The translations under genes and the position numbers were made by a program. DNA of 48,309 nucleotides from Paenibacillus silvae. GTDB taxonomy: Bacteria > Bacillota > Bacilli > Paenibacillales > Paenibacillaceae. Within the stretch, counting starts at the first letter, position 1. Each line of letters begins with the position of its first letter. Shown piece by piece: positions 33,262 through 42,359 of this stretch. Location of the stretch: assembly GCF_014639235.1 (NCBI RefSeq), contig NZ_BMFU01000023.1:1-48309 (forward strand), read 5' to 3'. Below the pieces are notes generated by a model, which worked only from the letters and a program-made list of their open reading frames with translations, made no database searches and was not told where the DNA came from.

Positions 33262-34008
33262 ATGTTCAAGAAAATCCTGTCTCTGTTCAAGACACGACCG
33301 GAGATTGCGAGTCCACTTACAGATGCTGTCCCGTCTCCTGCTTCTGCTTTGTCGCCAGCTACAGGTATTCCACCTCGTCTGACACGTGGTCGGCGCAAAA
33401 AGAAGAAGTCTGATTCCGAATGGATCAGCGCACCGCAAGAGCCATCCACAGCCGAGCTTCTGCTAGGTCTGCCTCGTGAGTATAAGGTGCTGAACGACCT
33501 GCTGGTGAGCAATCCTAAGTCTCGTTCAGGGTATTCGCAGGTGGATCATGTCGTTGTTGGCCCGCGGGCGATCTTTGTCATTGAAACCCGGAATCTGACC
33601 ACAGGAGAGATTCGCGGCGGCCGGCGGGAGGCCAATTGGACGGTCAGCAGCAGTCGGGTCAAAATGTACAATCCGCTCATGCAGCACCGTGCCCATGTTG
33701 AAGCTGTCCAGGCCCATCTTGGAGATTACAAGCGGGTTCGCGTGGTCTCCATGGTCACGTTTACGAACCGCTGCCGCATCAGCATAGATCCGGCCATAAG
33801 ATACGTGAATTCGGATGAAATGGTCATTTATGACCATGAATTAGTGGAAACGATTCAGCGCAAAACCGAACGGCTGGAGTCCGAGCTGCCCGAGACCTTG
33901 TATAAAGAGCAGGACATTCAGGCGATCCGGGATATGCTGCATGCCGCGAATTCGACGGATCAACAGATTCGAGCCGAACATATGGCCAAGGCCAAAGGGA
34001 TTAAGTAG
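33262..34008 (+). CDS. NERD domain protein with substituted catalytic lysine
   Basis: The chosen start is ATG 33262, seven bases after GGAG. The 248-residue product has a Pro-rich and Lys-rich N-terminus, then a NERD nuclease-related domain: YSQVDHVVVGPRAIFVIETRN. The expected PD-(D/E)XK residues are D95, E108 and Lys at 110, but position 110 is Arg. The C-terminal half is helical. NERD proteins are suspected nucleases of uncertain role. With the lysine replaced, this one may bind DNA without cutting, or retain weak activity. It is monocistronic. Confidence 0.8.
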   Translation: MFKKILSLFKTRPEIASPLTDAVPSPASALSPATGIPPRLTRGRRKKKKSDSEWISAPQEPSTAELLLGLPREYKVLNDLLVSNPKSRSGYSQVDHVVVGPRAIFVIETRNLTTGEIRGGRREANWTVSSSRVKMYNPLMQHRAHVEAVQAHLGDYKRVRVVSMVTFTNRCRISIDPAIRYVNSDEMVIYDHELVETIQRKTERLESELPETLYKEQDIQAIRDMLHAANSTDQQIRAEHMAKAKGIK

Positions 34009-34099
34009 GACTGCTACGATCCGGCAGCGGTTTTTGGTTCAGTGTTATTGCTTTTTACGTTGTGCAAAATTCATTGAGGAAACTAAGAAAAGCAAACCC

Positions 34100-34155
34100 A
34101 AAAGGGATATTCCTGGTCTGGTTCGACAGATAAGGGTATCCTTTTCCTTTTTTTA
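34100..34155 (+). terminator. Weak terminator-like hairpin after the NERD gene
   Basis: AAAGGGATA pairs imperfectly with TATCCTTTT and is followed by a T-rich run. There is a bulge and a long loop, so strength is doubtful. Confidence 0.4.
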
Positions 34156-34375
34156 TTACAGATTACGGTTCATGTTCAGCGGATTTCAGGCCTAACTTTA
34201 AGGTTAATACTAAGAATGAGAAGAACGTAACGATGTAAAGTGGAAAAAATGCGATATAATAGTCGTATAGGTTACGTGAAATTTTACATAGAGTTAAAGA
34301 AAGAGAATAACGGAGCTGATGGCAAGTACCTGGTGCAGGATCGCCTGAACGATGCTCCGGGCTGGAGGAATGGGA

Positions 34376-36382
34376 ATGATCAAGCTGTTTGTTCACTTGA
34401 AAAAGTACCGGGTCGCCGCCATTGCAGCGTTAGTCATGATGCTGATTGAATTAACGGTGGAGCTGGCTCAGCCGTATCTGATCTCCAAAATTATTGATAA
34501 CGGCATCCAGCAAGGGGACCTGAACGTTGTATGGATGTGGGGAGGCGTGCTGGTGGTAAGTGCGCTGATCGCTTTTGCCGCGGGCATTGCAAGTTCATTT
34601 TTTGCCTCCCATGCCAGTTTGGGGTTTGGATATGACCTGAGGGAGAAGCTGTATGAGAAGATGCAAACGTTTTCCTATGCGGTATTTAACCGCTTTGCTA
34701 CTTCGTCGCTTATCACCCGATTGACCGGGGATGTTACTCAGGTGCAGGATACGATCTTCATGAGCTTGCGTTTCATGACACGGGTTCCGCTGGTGGTGAT
34801 TGGCAGCATGATGATGGCGGTGGTGGTGAACCCGAGACTGGGATTGCTGCTGGTGGTTATGGTGCCTGTGCTGCTTGTCTTTGTTATCTGGATGATCAAA
34901 AAGGCAGCGCTGCTGTTCCGCAATGTGCAGCGCAGACTGGATGCCGTCAACGGTGTCATCCAGGAAAATCTGACAGGCATTCGTCTGATCCGTGTTTTTG
35001 TTCGGATGGGCCATGAGATTGAACGCTTTGCCAGCTTCAGCGGCAAGCTGATGAAGGGCACAATCTCCGCGCTGCGCCTGACGGAGACAACAATGCCGTT
35101 CATGCTGCTGATGATGAATGGCTGTATTATTGCCGTGTTATGGTTCGGGCGGCTGGACATCAGCTCAGGCTCAGCAACGGTCGGTGAAGTGGTTGCTGTC
35201 ATCAATTATTTGCTGCGTACCATTGGAGCGATGTCGGCGCTATCGTGGATTCTGGTCACTTTTTCCCGGGCAAGTGCTTCAGCACAGCGTCTGAATGAAG
35301 TGTTCGAGACAGAAGATACATCGGAGACGGAACGAACGGGACAAGGAAGCCTGGCTGGTCGGATTGCACAGATTGGAGAGAATGGCAAGCGTGATCAGAA
35401 CGAACAGGTTCCATGGATGGAAGAGCACAGCAAGAATGGGCAAACCGGGAAGATGGGGCAAAGGGATCAAAGTGGAAATGTAAGTGAAAGTGAAAGCGAA
35501 AGTGAAAAGGCCCTAATTGGTGTGTCTGAGAAAGGGACAGTGCCTGCAGATTTCCCAAGTTCAATCCATCATCGTTCAGAAAGCTCTGGCGCGGGCTCTA
35601 TACGGAATGAACAGAATTTTCGTGCCGTGCAAGGTGCGGTAGAGTTTAGCAAAGTGGGCTTCAGTTATCCTGGTAGTGAGATTAAAGTGCTTGAGGATAT
35701 CTCGTTCTCGGCAAAAGCAGGCCAGCGAATTGCCATTATGGGCGCAACCGGATCAGGAAAATCGTCTCTGGTTCAGCTGATTCCGCGGCTCTATACCGAA
35801 GAACAGGGGCGGGTGCGTATTGATGGCGCAGATGCGTCAGCGCTGGATTTGCCGACGCTGCGCGGTTCAATCGGTTACGTGCCACAGGAGGTAATCCTGT
35901 TCACCGGCTCCGTGCGGGAGAATATCGCCTGGGGACGTGAAGATGCTTCAATGGAGGAGATTGTAGAGGCGGCAAGACGTGCGCAAATTCATGAGACGAT
36001 CGAGCAGCTGCCGAATGGATATGATACGCAGCTGGGCCAAAGAGGGGTTAACCTTTCCGGCGGACAGAAGCAGCGCCTCTCGATTGCGAGAGCTTTGGTA
36101 CGCCGTCCAAGCATTCTCATTCTTGATGACAGCACAAGCGCACTGGATGTAGCTACGGAAGGCCGCTTGCTGGATGCGTTGGAGGAGCTCTCCTGTACGA
36201 CGTTTATTATTACGCAAAAGATCAGCTCGACGACTTCGGCCGACTTGATTCTGTTATTGGACGATGGCCGGCTGATCGGACAGGGCAAACATGAAGACTT
36301 GATGGGGTCGTCGGAGCTTTATCGTCGAATTCATGAATCACAATACGGGGAGGGTGCGCAGTATGTTCAAAGCATTCATTGA
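34376..36382 (+). CDS. ABC exporter half-transporter with degenerate ATP site (subunit 1)
   Basis: The chosen start is ATG 34376, six bases after GGAGGA. The 668-residue product has a six-helix exporter membrane domain (to about 300), an unusually long linker (about 312-420, with a SESESESE run), then an ATPase domain. The Walker A is GATGSGKSS (from 456) and the signature is LSGGQ. The catalytic glutamate position is Asp (D585 in LDDSTSALD) and the switch histidine is Gln (Q614 in ITQKIS). These changes define the non-catalytic half of heterodimeric exporters such as TM287/288 or BmrCD. It overlaps the second subunit gene by 20 bases. It probably exports drugs or lipids. Confidence 0.9.
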   Translation: MIKLFVHLKKYRVAAIAALVMMLIELTVELAQPYLISKIIDNGIQQGDLNVVWMWGGVLVVSALIAFAAGIASSFFASHASLGFGYDLREKLYEKMQTFSYAVFNRFATSSLITRLTGDVTQVQDTIFMSLRFMTRVPLVVIGSMMMAVVVNPRLGLLLVVMVPVLLVFVIWMIKKAALLFRNVQRRLDAVNGVIQENLTGIRLIRVFVRMGHEIERFASFSGKLMKGTISALRLTETTMPFMLLMMNGCIIAVLWFGRLDISSGSATVGEVVAVINYLLRTIGAMSALSWILVTFSRASASAQRLNEVFETEDTSETERTGQGSLAGRIAQIGENGKRDQNEQVPWMEEHSKNGQTGKMGQRDQSGNVSESESESEKALIGVSEKGTVPADFPSSIHHRSESSGAGSIRNEQNFRAVQGAVEFSKVGFSYPGSEIKVLEDISFSAKAGQRIAIMGATGSGKSSLVQLIPRLYTEEQGRVRIDGADASALDLPTLRGSIGYVPQEVILFTGSVRENIAWGREDASMEEIVEAARRAQIHETIEQLPNGYDTQLGQRGVNLSGGQKQRLSIARALVRRPSILILDDSTSALDVATEGRLLDALEELSCTTFIITQKISSTTSADLILLLDDGRLIGQGKHEDLMGSSELYRRIHESQYGEGAQYVQSIH

Positions 36383-38204
36383 ACCGTTCCGTCAGCCACG
36401 GCCTGCACTTGATCCCGAATCACTTCGTTCAGGCAGTGGACGCAAACCGAAGGCAAGAGCCAAAAACTGGTCAGGTACGCTGGGGCGAATCTGGAGTTAC
36501 CTTGCACGCCGCAAGGTCAAGCTTTCGCTTGTGCTGCTCATGGTTCTGGCCAGCTCGGGTCTGGCTTTGCTTGGTCCGTATATGGTCGGCGTGGCGGTGG
36601 ATCAATTTATAGCCGGAGAAGCGACAAGCTCTAGCTGGATCACGTTTCTGCTGGGGCTGACAGCGGTGTATGTCCTCTTTTCGCTCACCTCCTGGCTGCA
36701 AAATATATGGATGATAGAGATCGCACAGGAAACGGTATTCCGCATGCGTTATGACTTGTTCTCCCATCTGCACAAATTGCCAATCCCGTTCTTTGGCAAA
36801 CGTCAGCAGGGTGAGATTATGAGCCGGGTTACCAATGATATCGAGAATGTGAGCAGTACGCTGAATAGCTCGGCGATTCAGATTTTTTCGAGTGTATTAA
36901 CCCTGCTCGGCACTTTAGGAGTAATGTTGTGGCTTAGTCCGCTGCTGACCTTGCTTACATTTATCGTTGTGCCTCTGATGGCCCTCGGCATGAGATGGAT
37001 TACACGCCGAACAGGCCCGCTCTTCAAAGAGCGGCAGCGAAATCTTGGTGAACTCAACGGTTATATTGAGGAGACGTTATCCGGTCAGCGCATCATCAAG
37101 GCTTTTTCACAGGAGGAACGGGTTATTCGCGGCTTTGAAGAGCGGAATATGCGTATTCGCATTTCGGCCTTCTGGGCGCAGACCATATCCGGTTTTATCC
37201 CGAAACTGATGAATGGGCTCAACAATCTGAGCTTTGCGATTGTCGCGGGCATCGGTGGCATCTTGGCGATTCAGGGCTCTGTGACCGTGGGTGTCATTAT
37301 TATCTTTGTAGAATATGCGCGTCAATTCACACGTCCGCTGAACGATCTGGCGAATCAGTGGAACACACTGTTGTCTGCGATTGCGGGTGCAGAGCGGGTA
37401 TTCGAGGTGCTGGACGAGGATGAGGAAGCGAAGGATGAAGGGGCAGCGATTGCTTTGGATAAAATGGAGGGCAACGTCCGGTTCGACAATGTATCGTTCG
37501 GATACGATGAGGGACGTGATATTCTGCGCGGCATTAGCTTTCAGGCAAAGCCTGGCGAGATGATTGCGCTGGTGGGGCCAACGGGAGCGGGGAAAACCAC
37601 GCTGATTCAGCTGTTATCCCGTTTCTATGATCCGACAAGTGGAGTCATTATCGTGGATGGGCATCCGATGACGAGCATTCGTCGTGATAATTTGCGCTCG
37701 CACATGGCGTTTGTATTGCAGGATTCATTTTTATTTCAAGGAACGATTCGTGAAAACATCCGGTTTGGACGTCTGGATGCCACCGATGAAGAGGTGGAGG
37801 CTGCTTCGAAGCTGGCGAATGCCCATTCCTTCATTATGCGAATGAAGGATGGCTACGACCGGGTGCTGCAAGCGGACGGGAGCGGCATCAGCCAAGGGCA
37901 GAAGCAGCTGCTTGCGATTGCCCGGGCCATTCTGGCTGACCCGTCCATTCTGGTATTGGATGAGGCCACCAGCAGCATTGACACTGTGACCGAGATCAAA
38001 ATTCAGGAGGGGCTGGAACGTTTGATGCAAGGCCGCACCAGCTTTGTCATTGCGCACAGGCTGAACACGATCCGCCAGGCTGATCGGATTCTGGTGCTGA
38101 AGGATGGACGGCTGCTGGAGCAGGGATCACATGACGAGCTGCTGAAGCAGGGCGGATTCTATAGTGAGCTGTACCACAGTCAGCTGCGGAAGAAGGCACA
38201 GTAA
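36363..38204 (+). CDS. ABC exporter half-transporter, catalytic subunit 2
   Basis: The chosen start is ATG 36363, eight bases after GGGGAGGG and inside the end of subunit 1. The 613-residue product has a six-helix membrane domain and an ATPase with GPTGAGKTT (from 405), VLDEATSSID (E534) and IAHRLNT (H565). The signature is ISQGQ (509-513) instead of LSGGQ. Its intact Walker B and His pair with the LSGGQ of subunit 1 to form the one working ATP site. The degenerate site is formed by the other combination. Together they form a heterodimeric multidrug-type exporter in the cell membrane. Confidence 0.92.
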   Translation: MFKAFIEPFRQPRPALDPESLRSGSGRKPKARAKNWSGTLGRIWSYLARRKVKLSLVLLMVLASSGLALLGPYMVGVAVDQFIAGEATSSSWITFLLGLTAVYVLFSLTSWLQNIWMIEIAQETVFRMRYDLFSHLHKLPIPFFGKRQQGEIMSRVTNDIENVSSTLNSSAIQIFSSVLTLLGTLGVMLWLSPLLTLLTFIVVPLMALGMRWITRRTGPLFKERQRNLGELNGYIEETLSGQRIIKAFSQEERVIRGFEERNMRIRISAFWAQTISGFIPKLMNGLNNLSFAIVAGIGGILAIQGSVTVGVIIIFVEYARQFTRPLNDLANQWNTLLSAIAGAERVFEVLDEDEEAKDEGAAIALDKMEGNVRFDNVSFGYDEGRDILRGISFQAKPGEMIALVGPTGAGKTTLIQLLSRFYDPTSGVIIVDGHPMTSIRRDNLRSHMAFVLQDSFLFQGTIRENIRFGRLDATDEEVEAASKLANAHSFIMRMKDGYDRVLQADGSGISQGQKQLLAIARAILADPSILVLDEATSSIDTVTEIKIQEGLERLMQGRTSFVIAHRLNTIRQADRILVLKDGRLLEQGSHDELLKQGGFYSELYHSQLRKKAQ

Positions 38205-38429
38205 GCTGCAAAAATGTAGTTGTTCGGAGCGGATTGAGCGAAGTGAAATGAAGAGAAGGGAAGAGATAGAGAAGTGAAGTGAAGTTGATTTTATAAAAGA
38301 AGAGTTACGAGAAGTATGAAGGGGAAATTAGGTGAATGGCGCAGAGATCTAATGAAGTGAAGCTTGATGCAGAGCGCCAATTAAGTTAAGCAGGTCGGGA
38401 AATGCGGGGAAGTGGGGTATGAGCTTAAG

Positions 38430-38628
38430 TGGGGATCGCGGAACAGAAGAGTGATGGGGAAACAGAGGCGTGGTGAGTTGTTCTGAGCTCGATTTTTGAG
38501 TAATGAGTGATGAATAGTGAGTAATGAGCGATGAGTAGTGAAAGAAGATTGGGGATCGTGTAGCAGGAGAAGTGATGGAAATACAGGAGACGTGGTGAGT
38601 AGTTCTGGACTCGATTTTTGAGTAATGA
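38430..38628 (+). repeat. Imperfect ~78-bp direct repeat in a gene-free region
   Basis: TGGGGATCG...GTGGTGAGT...CTCGATTTTTGAGTAATGA occurs at 38430-38507 and again at 38550-38628. The rest of 38205-38831 is purine-rich low-complexity sequence (GTGAAGTGAAG, GAGTAATGAGTGATGA) with no gene. Confidence 0.75.
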
Positions 38629-38831
38629 ATGGTGCTGAGTTCTGGACTCTGAGTAAATGAGTGCTAAGTGGTGCGGAGTAGAGTCGTGTGGGTCGAGTAA
38701 TGATGAGTAATATGTAATGGAGCGTGGGGAGTTTAGCAGTTTAAGTAGTCTAAGCTTTTGTGCTGAACGGCATCGGATATGGCTGGTCAAATGCTGCTGC
38801 GAACGTAGTGGTTAGGAGGTTGCTGTCGCTT

Positions 38832-39134
38832 TTGAAAAATCAAAAAGTAGCGCACTGGCTTATTCTTTTTAATGGAATTTACGCAATTACGCTGTTACCG
38901 TATCCAGTTTTCTTTATTTTCGGATTATATAGTCAGATGGGAAGTAAACAGGGAGGCATTGAGTATTGGATTTATGCGCTGCTGCTGTCATATCCGATAG
39001 GTGTATTACTTTCTCTGTTCTGTTGGTTGTTTTATCATTTTGGGAAATACAAAACAGCGATCGCAGTGGCTAATCTTTTTCTCATATGGCTAGTTCCGCT
39101 GCTAACTTTGATTGCATGGTTGAATTACTATTGA
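38832..39134 (+). CDS. Small three-helix membrane protein
   Basis: The chosen start is TTG 38832, twelve bases after AGGAGG; the frame is open further up but without a ribosome site. The 100-residue product starts MKNQKVAHWLILFNGIYAI and has three hydrophobic segments with a short polar loop (SQMGSKQGG). I recognise no family. It stands alone between repeat-rich stretches. Confidence 0.55.
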   Translation: MKNQKVAHWLILFNGIYAITLLPYPVFFIFGLYSQMGSKQGGIEYWIYALLLSYPIGVLLSLFCWLFYHFGKYKTAIAVANLFLIWLVPLLTLIAWLNYY

Positions 39135-39267
39135 GAAGAACAAAGAGGACTTCCGAAGAGTCATTGGCGCGTGTCTGAAAACGCTGAAGGAAGCAGATTT
39201 TACCGAAATTTTGTTCCAAGCAAAGCAGCTTACCGCACGCGTGCCGGGGCACGTCAAGGGAAAGTGA
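39124..39267 (+). pseudogene. Possible gene remnant overlapping the membrane protein end
   Basis: A frame without ATG, GTG or TTG start reads IEKNKEDFRRVIGACLKTLK and continues EADFTEILFQAKQLTARVPG before TGA at 39265. It looks coding in composition (charged amphipathic helices). It may be the tail of a lost gene or a piece that begins at ATT. The evidence is only composition. Confidence 0.3.
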
Positions 39268-39436
39268 CCAGCTAGGGGGCGAAAAAGCGATAAATGATGC
39301 ACTTCAGTAGGTTTCGAGATATGCCGCGAGTATGACGGAAAGTTCTCTTTGGTATGTGTTTACTACTCGATAAGTCGCTGTCACGCCAACCTGATGAAAT
39401 TGGGGGAGGAGGGGGATTTTTTATGGAAGCTGAACT

Positions 39437-39632
39437 CTAACGATCCCAGGAAAGCTTATTTGGCACTTTTTGCCCAAGTTTAAAATGTAACGATTCTGAG
39501 AGACGCTATTCAGAGAAAATCAGCTCAATTGGAGCTGAAATCGTCATTTCGCGGAGGAATAAGGTCACTGGGAATCGTTAGAGTTCTGAATGCTGGGAAA
39601 TGACCCAAATAAGGTTTCTAGGAATCGTTAGA
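39437..39632. repeat. Four-unit palindromic element, copy 2
   Basis: The units are 39437-39464 and 39487-39513 (direct), and 39555-39582 and 39604-39632 (reversed). The outer pair (CTAACGATCCCAGGAAAGC with TTTCTAGGAATCGTTAGA) and the inner pair are each complementary, giving nested stems. The total is 196 bp. Confidence 0.88.
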
Positions 39633-39654
39633 ATTGGAGAGCGACGGTTTCCTG

Positions 39655-39840
39655 GATAACCCCGCGCCTGTCGGTTGAGCTTGAACTACAGATAAGTAGA
39701 TAATCCCGTGGCTGTCCGTCGGTCATGAACTACAGATGTGTAGATACCCCGCTCTCGCCAATCGAGCATGAACTTACAGTTACCTAGATAATTCAGCGCC
39801 CCGCCGATCGAACATAAGCCACAGCTTCCCGGATAATTCT
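39655..39840 (+). repeat. 44-bp degenerate tandem repeat
   Basis: GATAAT/GATAAC/GATACC starts recur at 39655, 39699, 39743, 39787 and 39832, each followed by CCCGCGCC-like and GAGCATGAACTACAG-like segments. Units differ at many positions, so the array is old. It begins 23 bases after the four-unit element. Confidence 0.8.
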
Positions 39841-39994
39841 GCGCCATCGGTGGTGCCAACCCAAATTACATTCCACCACCTGAGTCTACGTTTCGCCTAC
39901 AACGATCCGCACCATTAACCTGAGCCTAAACGAAGTACAATTCCCTCGTTCGTTATACAGCTTTAACCAACCATCCCATCTATGCAAGGCACTT

Positions 39995-40178
39995 CATCCA
40001 AAGTCCACCCAATATCTATCCACGCATCAAACGTCCATCCAACGTCCACCCAATATCTATCCGTGCATCAAACGTCTATCCAAAGTCCACCCAATATCTA
40101 TCCGTGCATCAAACGTCTATCCAACGTCCACCCAATATCTATCTGTGCATCGAACGTCCATCCAACGTCCACCCAACC
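39995..40178 (+). repeat. 41-bp tandem repeat
   Basis: GTCCACCCAATATCTATCC recurs at 40003, 40044, 40085 and 40126, with a last partial unit at 40167, all 41 bp apart and nearly identical. The 41-bp period is not a multiple of three, so the frame through it is not a real repeat protein. Confidence 0.9.
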
Positions 40179-40320
40179 GCCGTTATGCAGCAAAAGCCCC
40201 GCCCACTGTGAACTGGGGGCTATGCCGAACATTGTTAGTAATTCCCAGAGAGTACGGTGTCTACCTGCACTGCTTCCCTTCCCCACATGACGGTGATCGG
40301 CCCAGCCTCAGGAAGTCCAT

Positions 40321-42084
40321 TTAACAAGTCACCTTCCAGTTATGCACTTCATTTACCTGCAACGGCTGATGCCGTCGAATGTAATCCTCGACGAGTGCCG
40401 CCATATCCGTGGCGCCTTCGTGCAGCACCTTTTTGCCCGGATACATCGCATAATCTCCACCGCCTGCAGCACGATAGCTGTTCATCACCACAGCGTAAGT
40501 TGCGTCCATCTCCAGCGGTTTGCCTTCACGCTCCAACTGTACCACACGGCTGCCAACCGGCTTTGAGATGTCCAGTTCGTATTCGATCCCGGCCCACATG
40601 TCGTAGTTGTAATGCTGAGGTTTGGGCTGCATGTATGCGGGATTCACGGCCACTTTGCCTGAAGCGTCTAGCTCGAAATAACGTGCGGTCTGCTCCAGTG
40701 CTTCCCGAATATCCGCTCCGCTCAGTTCAAGCACAGTCAGGGTGTTAGGATAAATGAAGTTCGATAACACATCACGTACTGTAATCTGTCTGCCGAATCC
40801 GCGAGCCTCTTCGCTTAGCATAGCTGTGTTGGATAACTGAGCACCTGTTGCCTCGAGCTGCACCTGATGCACAAATTCAATAAAAGGATGCGCTTGAAGC
40901 CGAAGCTGCGCGGCGCTCATAATAGACAAATCCCCATCTCCCGCGACTTCGCCAATCGGCTGATCCAGCCATGTCTGTGCCGAGGCCTCCAGCTCCTCAG
41001 TCAGCTTCATCACGAGTGGGTCAGGCTTGAGATCAGAGTGCTCATCCAGCAGCAATAAACGCGCTTTTTTGTCCGTCACTGCCCATTTGCCGCCTGGCAG
41101 CTGCTCAAGCTGTACTGACACATGACCTGCTGCACTTCCGTTGAATCCGGGTTGAATCACGGTTACCCCATGAATTTCGGCGGTCAACTGGCGGTGCTGA
41201 TGCCCCGTGAGCAATACATCAATACCTTCGATCTCCCGGCAGATGGCATAGGCCTGATTTTCCCCCGTTAAGCGCTCCGCAGGCTCTCCCGATTCCAGCT
41301 CACACTCGAATCCACCATGATAACTGACCACCAGCACATCGGGCTGCTCATATTCACGAATGTATGCCACCCACGCACGAATGGTTTCCAGTGCATCCAG
41401 AAAGTGCAGACCTTCGATGTTTTTCGGATGCTCCCAGTTGGGGATGTAGTGTGTGGTCGCACCGAGTAAGGCGAGTTTTACACCGGAAGAGAGTGTCTTG
41501 ACCAGATACGGATGTCCAAAAGCAGGGATACCCGCTCCAGCAGGTGTAATAGGACGTTCCAGTTGAGTATTTTCCGAATCTCCACTCGAGTCTGCATTAT
41601 AGCAATGAACCGCGATCGATGTATCCTCATAGGTCATATACGCTGGCTGATTGGCAGGATGCTCTGTATTTGCAAGCTCTGACGTTTGCTGTTCACGTTT
41701 CATCACAATATTGGCTGATAGCCAGGGAAAAGAAGAACCTTCCACCGCTCCGCGCAGCAGCTCCTGTCCATAGTTGAACTCATGATTACCCGGAACGGCG
41801 GCATCGTATCCAAGCTCATTTAACACGTTAATGAAAGGATGGATTCCATCTTTGGAAATGTGTGAAGCCGCATACGAGGCAAGGGGGGAACCTTGCAGCA
41901 AGTCTCCATTATCAATGAGCAGCAGCTCAGGTGAACGCTCCCGTTCCTGGCGAATAAGAGAAGCCAGCAGGGCGAGACCTGCCGGACGATATGCATTGGT
42001 ATTGTAGTGGATCGGGCGAATAGCCCCGTGAAGGTCACTGGTGAATATAAGTTCAACGTTTGTCGTAGGGGGAATGCGGGTCAT
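40321..42084 (-). CDS. Cytoplasmic metallophosphoesterase/5'-nucleotidase (CpdB-like)
   Basis: The chosen start is the ATG at 42082-42084 (MTRIPPTTNVELIF), after AGAGGAGA; the longer frame has no support. The 587-residue product has calcineurin-like metal motifs SDLHG (D17, H19), NGDLLQG, GNHEFNYG, SYHGGFE and LTGHQHRQ. A C-terminal nucleotidase domain follows, with NSYRAAGGGDY forming the substrate pocket. The NSYRAxGGG form is typical of 2',3'-cyclic-nucleotide phosphodiesterase/3'-nucleotidases. Unlike periplasmic CpdB it has no signal peptide. It is divergent from the phosphonate importer, suggesting phosphorus salvage. Confidence 0.88.
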   Translation of the reverse strand: MTRIPPTTNVELIFTSDLHGAIRPIHYNTNAYRPAGLALLASLIRQERERSPELLLIDNGDLLQGSPLASYAASHISKDGIHPFINVLNELGYDAAVPGNHEFNYGQELLRGAVEGSSFPWLSANIVMKREQQTSELANTEHPANQPAYMTYEDTSIAVHCYNADSSGDSENTQLERPITPAGAGIPAFGHPYLVKTLSSGVKLALLGATTHYIPNWEHPKNIEGLHFLDALETIRAWVAYIREYEQPDVLVVSYHGGFECELESGEPAERLTGENQAYAICREIEGIDVLLTGHQHRQLTAEIHGVTVIQPGFNGSAAGHVSVQLEQLPGGKWAVTDKKARLLLLDEHSDLKPDPLVMKLTEELEASAQTWLDQPIGEVAGDGDLSIMSAAQLRLQAHPFIEFVHQVQLEATGAQLSNTAMLSEEARGFGRQITVRDVLSNFIYPNTLTVLELSGADIREALEQTARYFELDASGKVAVNPAYMQPKPQHYNYDMWAGIEYELDISKPVGSRVVQLEREGKPLEMDATYAVVMNSYRAAGGGDYAMYPGKKVLHEGATDMAALVEDYIRRHQPLQVNEVHNWKVTC

Positions 42085-42359
42085 TTTACAATCTCCTCTA
42101 ATATATAAGTTTAGATATATGGCAGAAACAGTGGATACTGTACAGGAAACAGCCTGAACCACAGGGGATAAGCCGTGATAAACGCATGTTTCATCCAGAA
42201 ACATCAACCATAATGAGCCTATTTTAACAGATGAAAGTCCCGTTGACAGCATGACAGCAAACTTTACAAAACTCCAAATTTCGTTTCACATCACGCGAAT
42301 ATTTGCCAATTATAGTAGACAAGTATTGAAAAATAGAAAAACTTTTGGAGGGTGTTCGA

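Noticed and set aside
33142..33512. Minus-strand frames opposite the NERD gene start
   Set aside because: They overlap a better supported gene and show no family blocks.
39655..40178. Possible CRISPR array
   Set aside because: The repeats are head to tail without unique spacers of constant length, and no cas genes are present.
39982..40290. 102-codon open frame through the 41-bp repeats
   Set aside because: The repeat period is not a multiple of three, there is no ribosome site, and the composition is simply that of the tandem array.
42224..42268. Pho-box-like TTAACA, TTGACA and TTTACA hexamers upstream of phnD
   Set aside because: The hexamers are not spaced by the 11 bases of PhoP direct repeats, so the match is not better than chance in AT-rich DNA.
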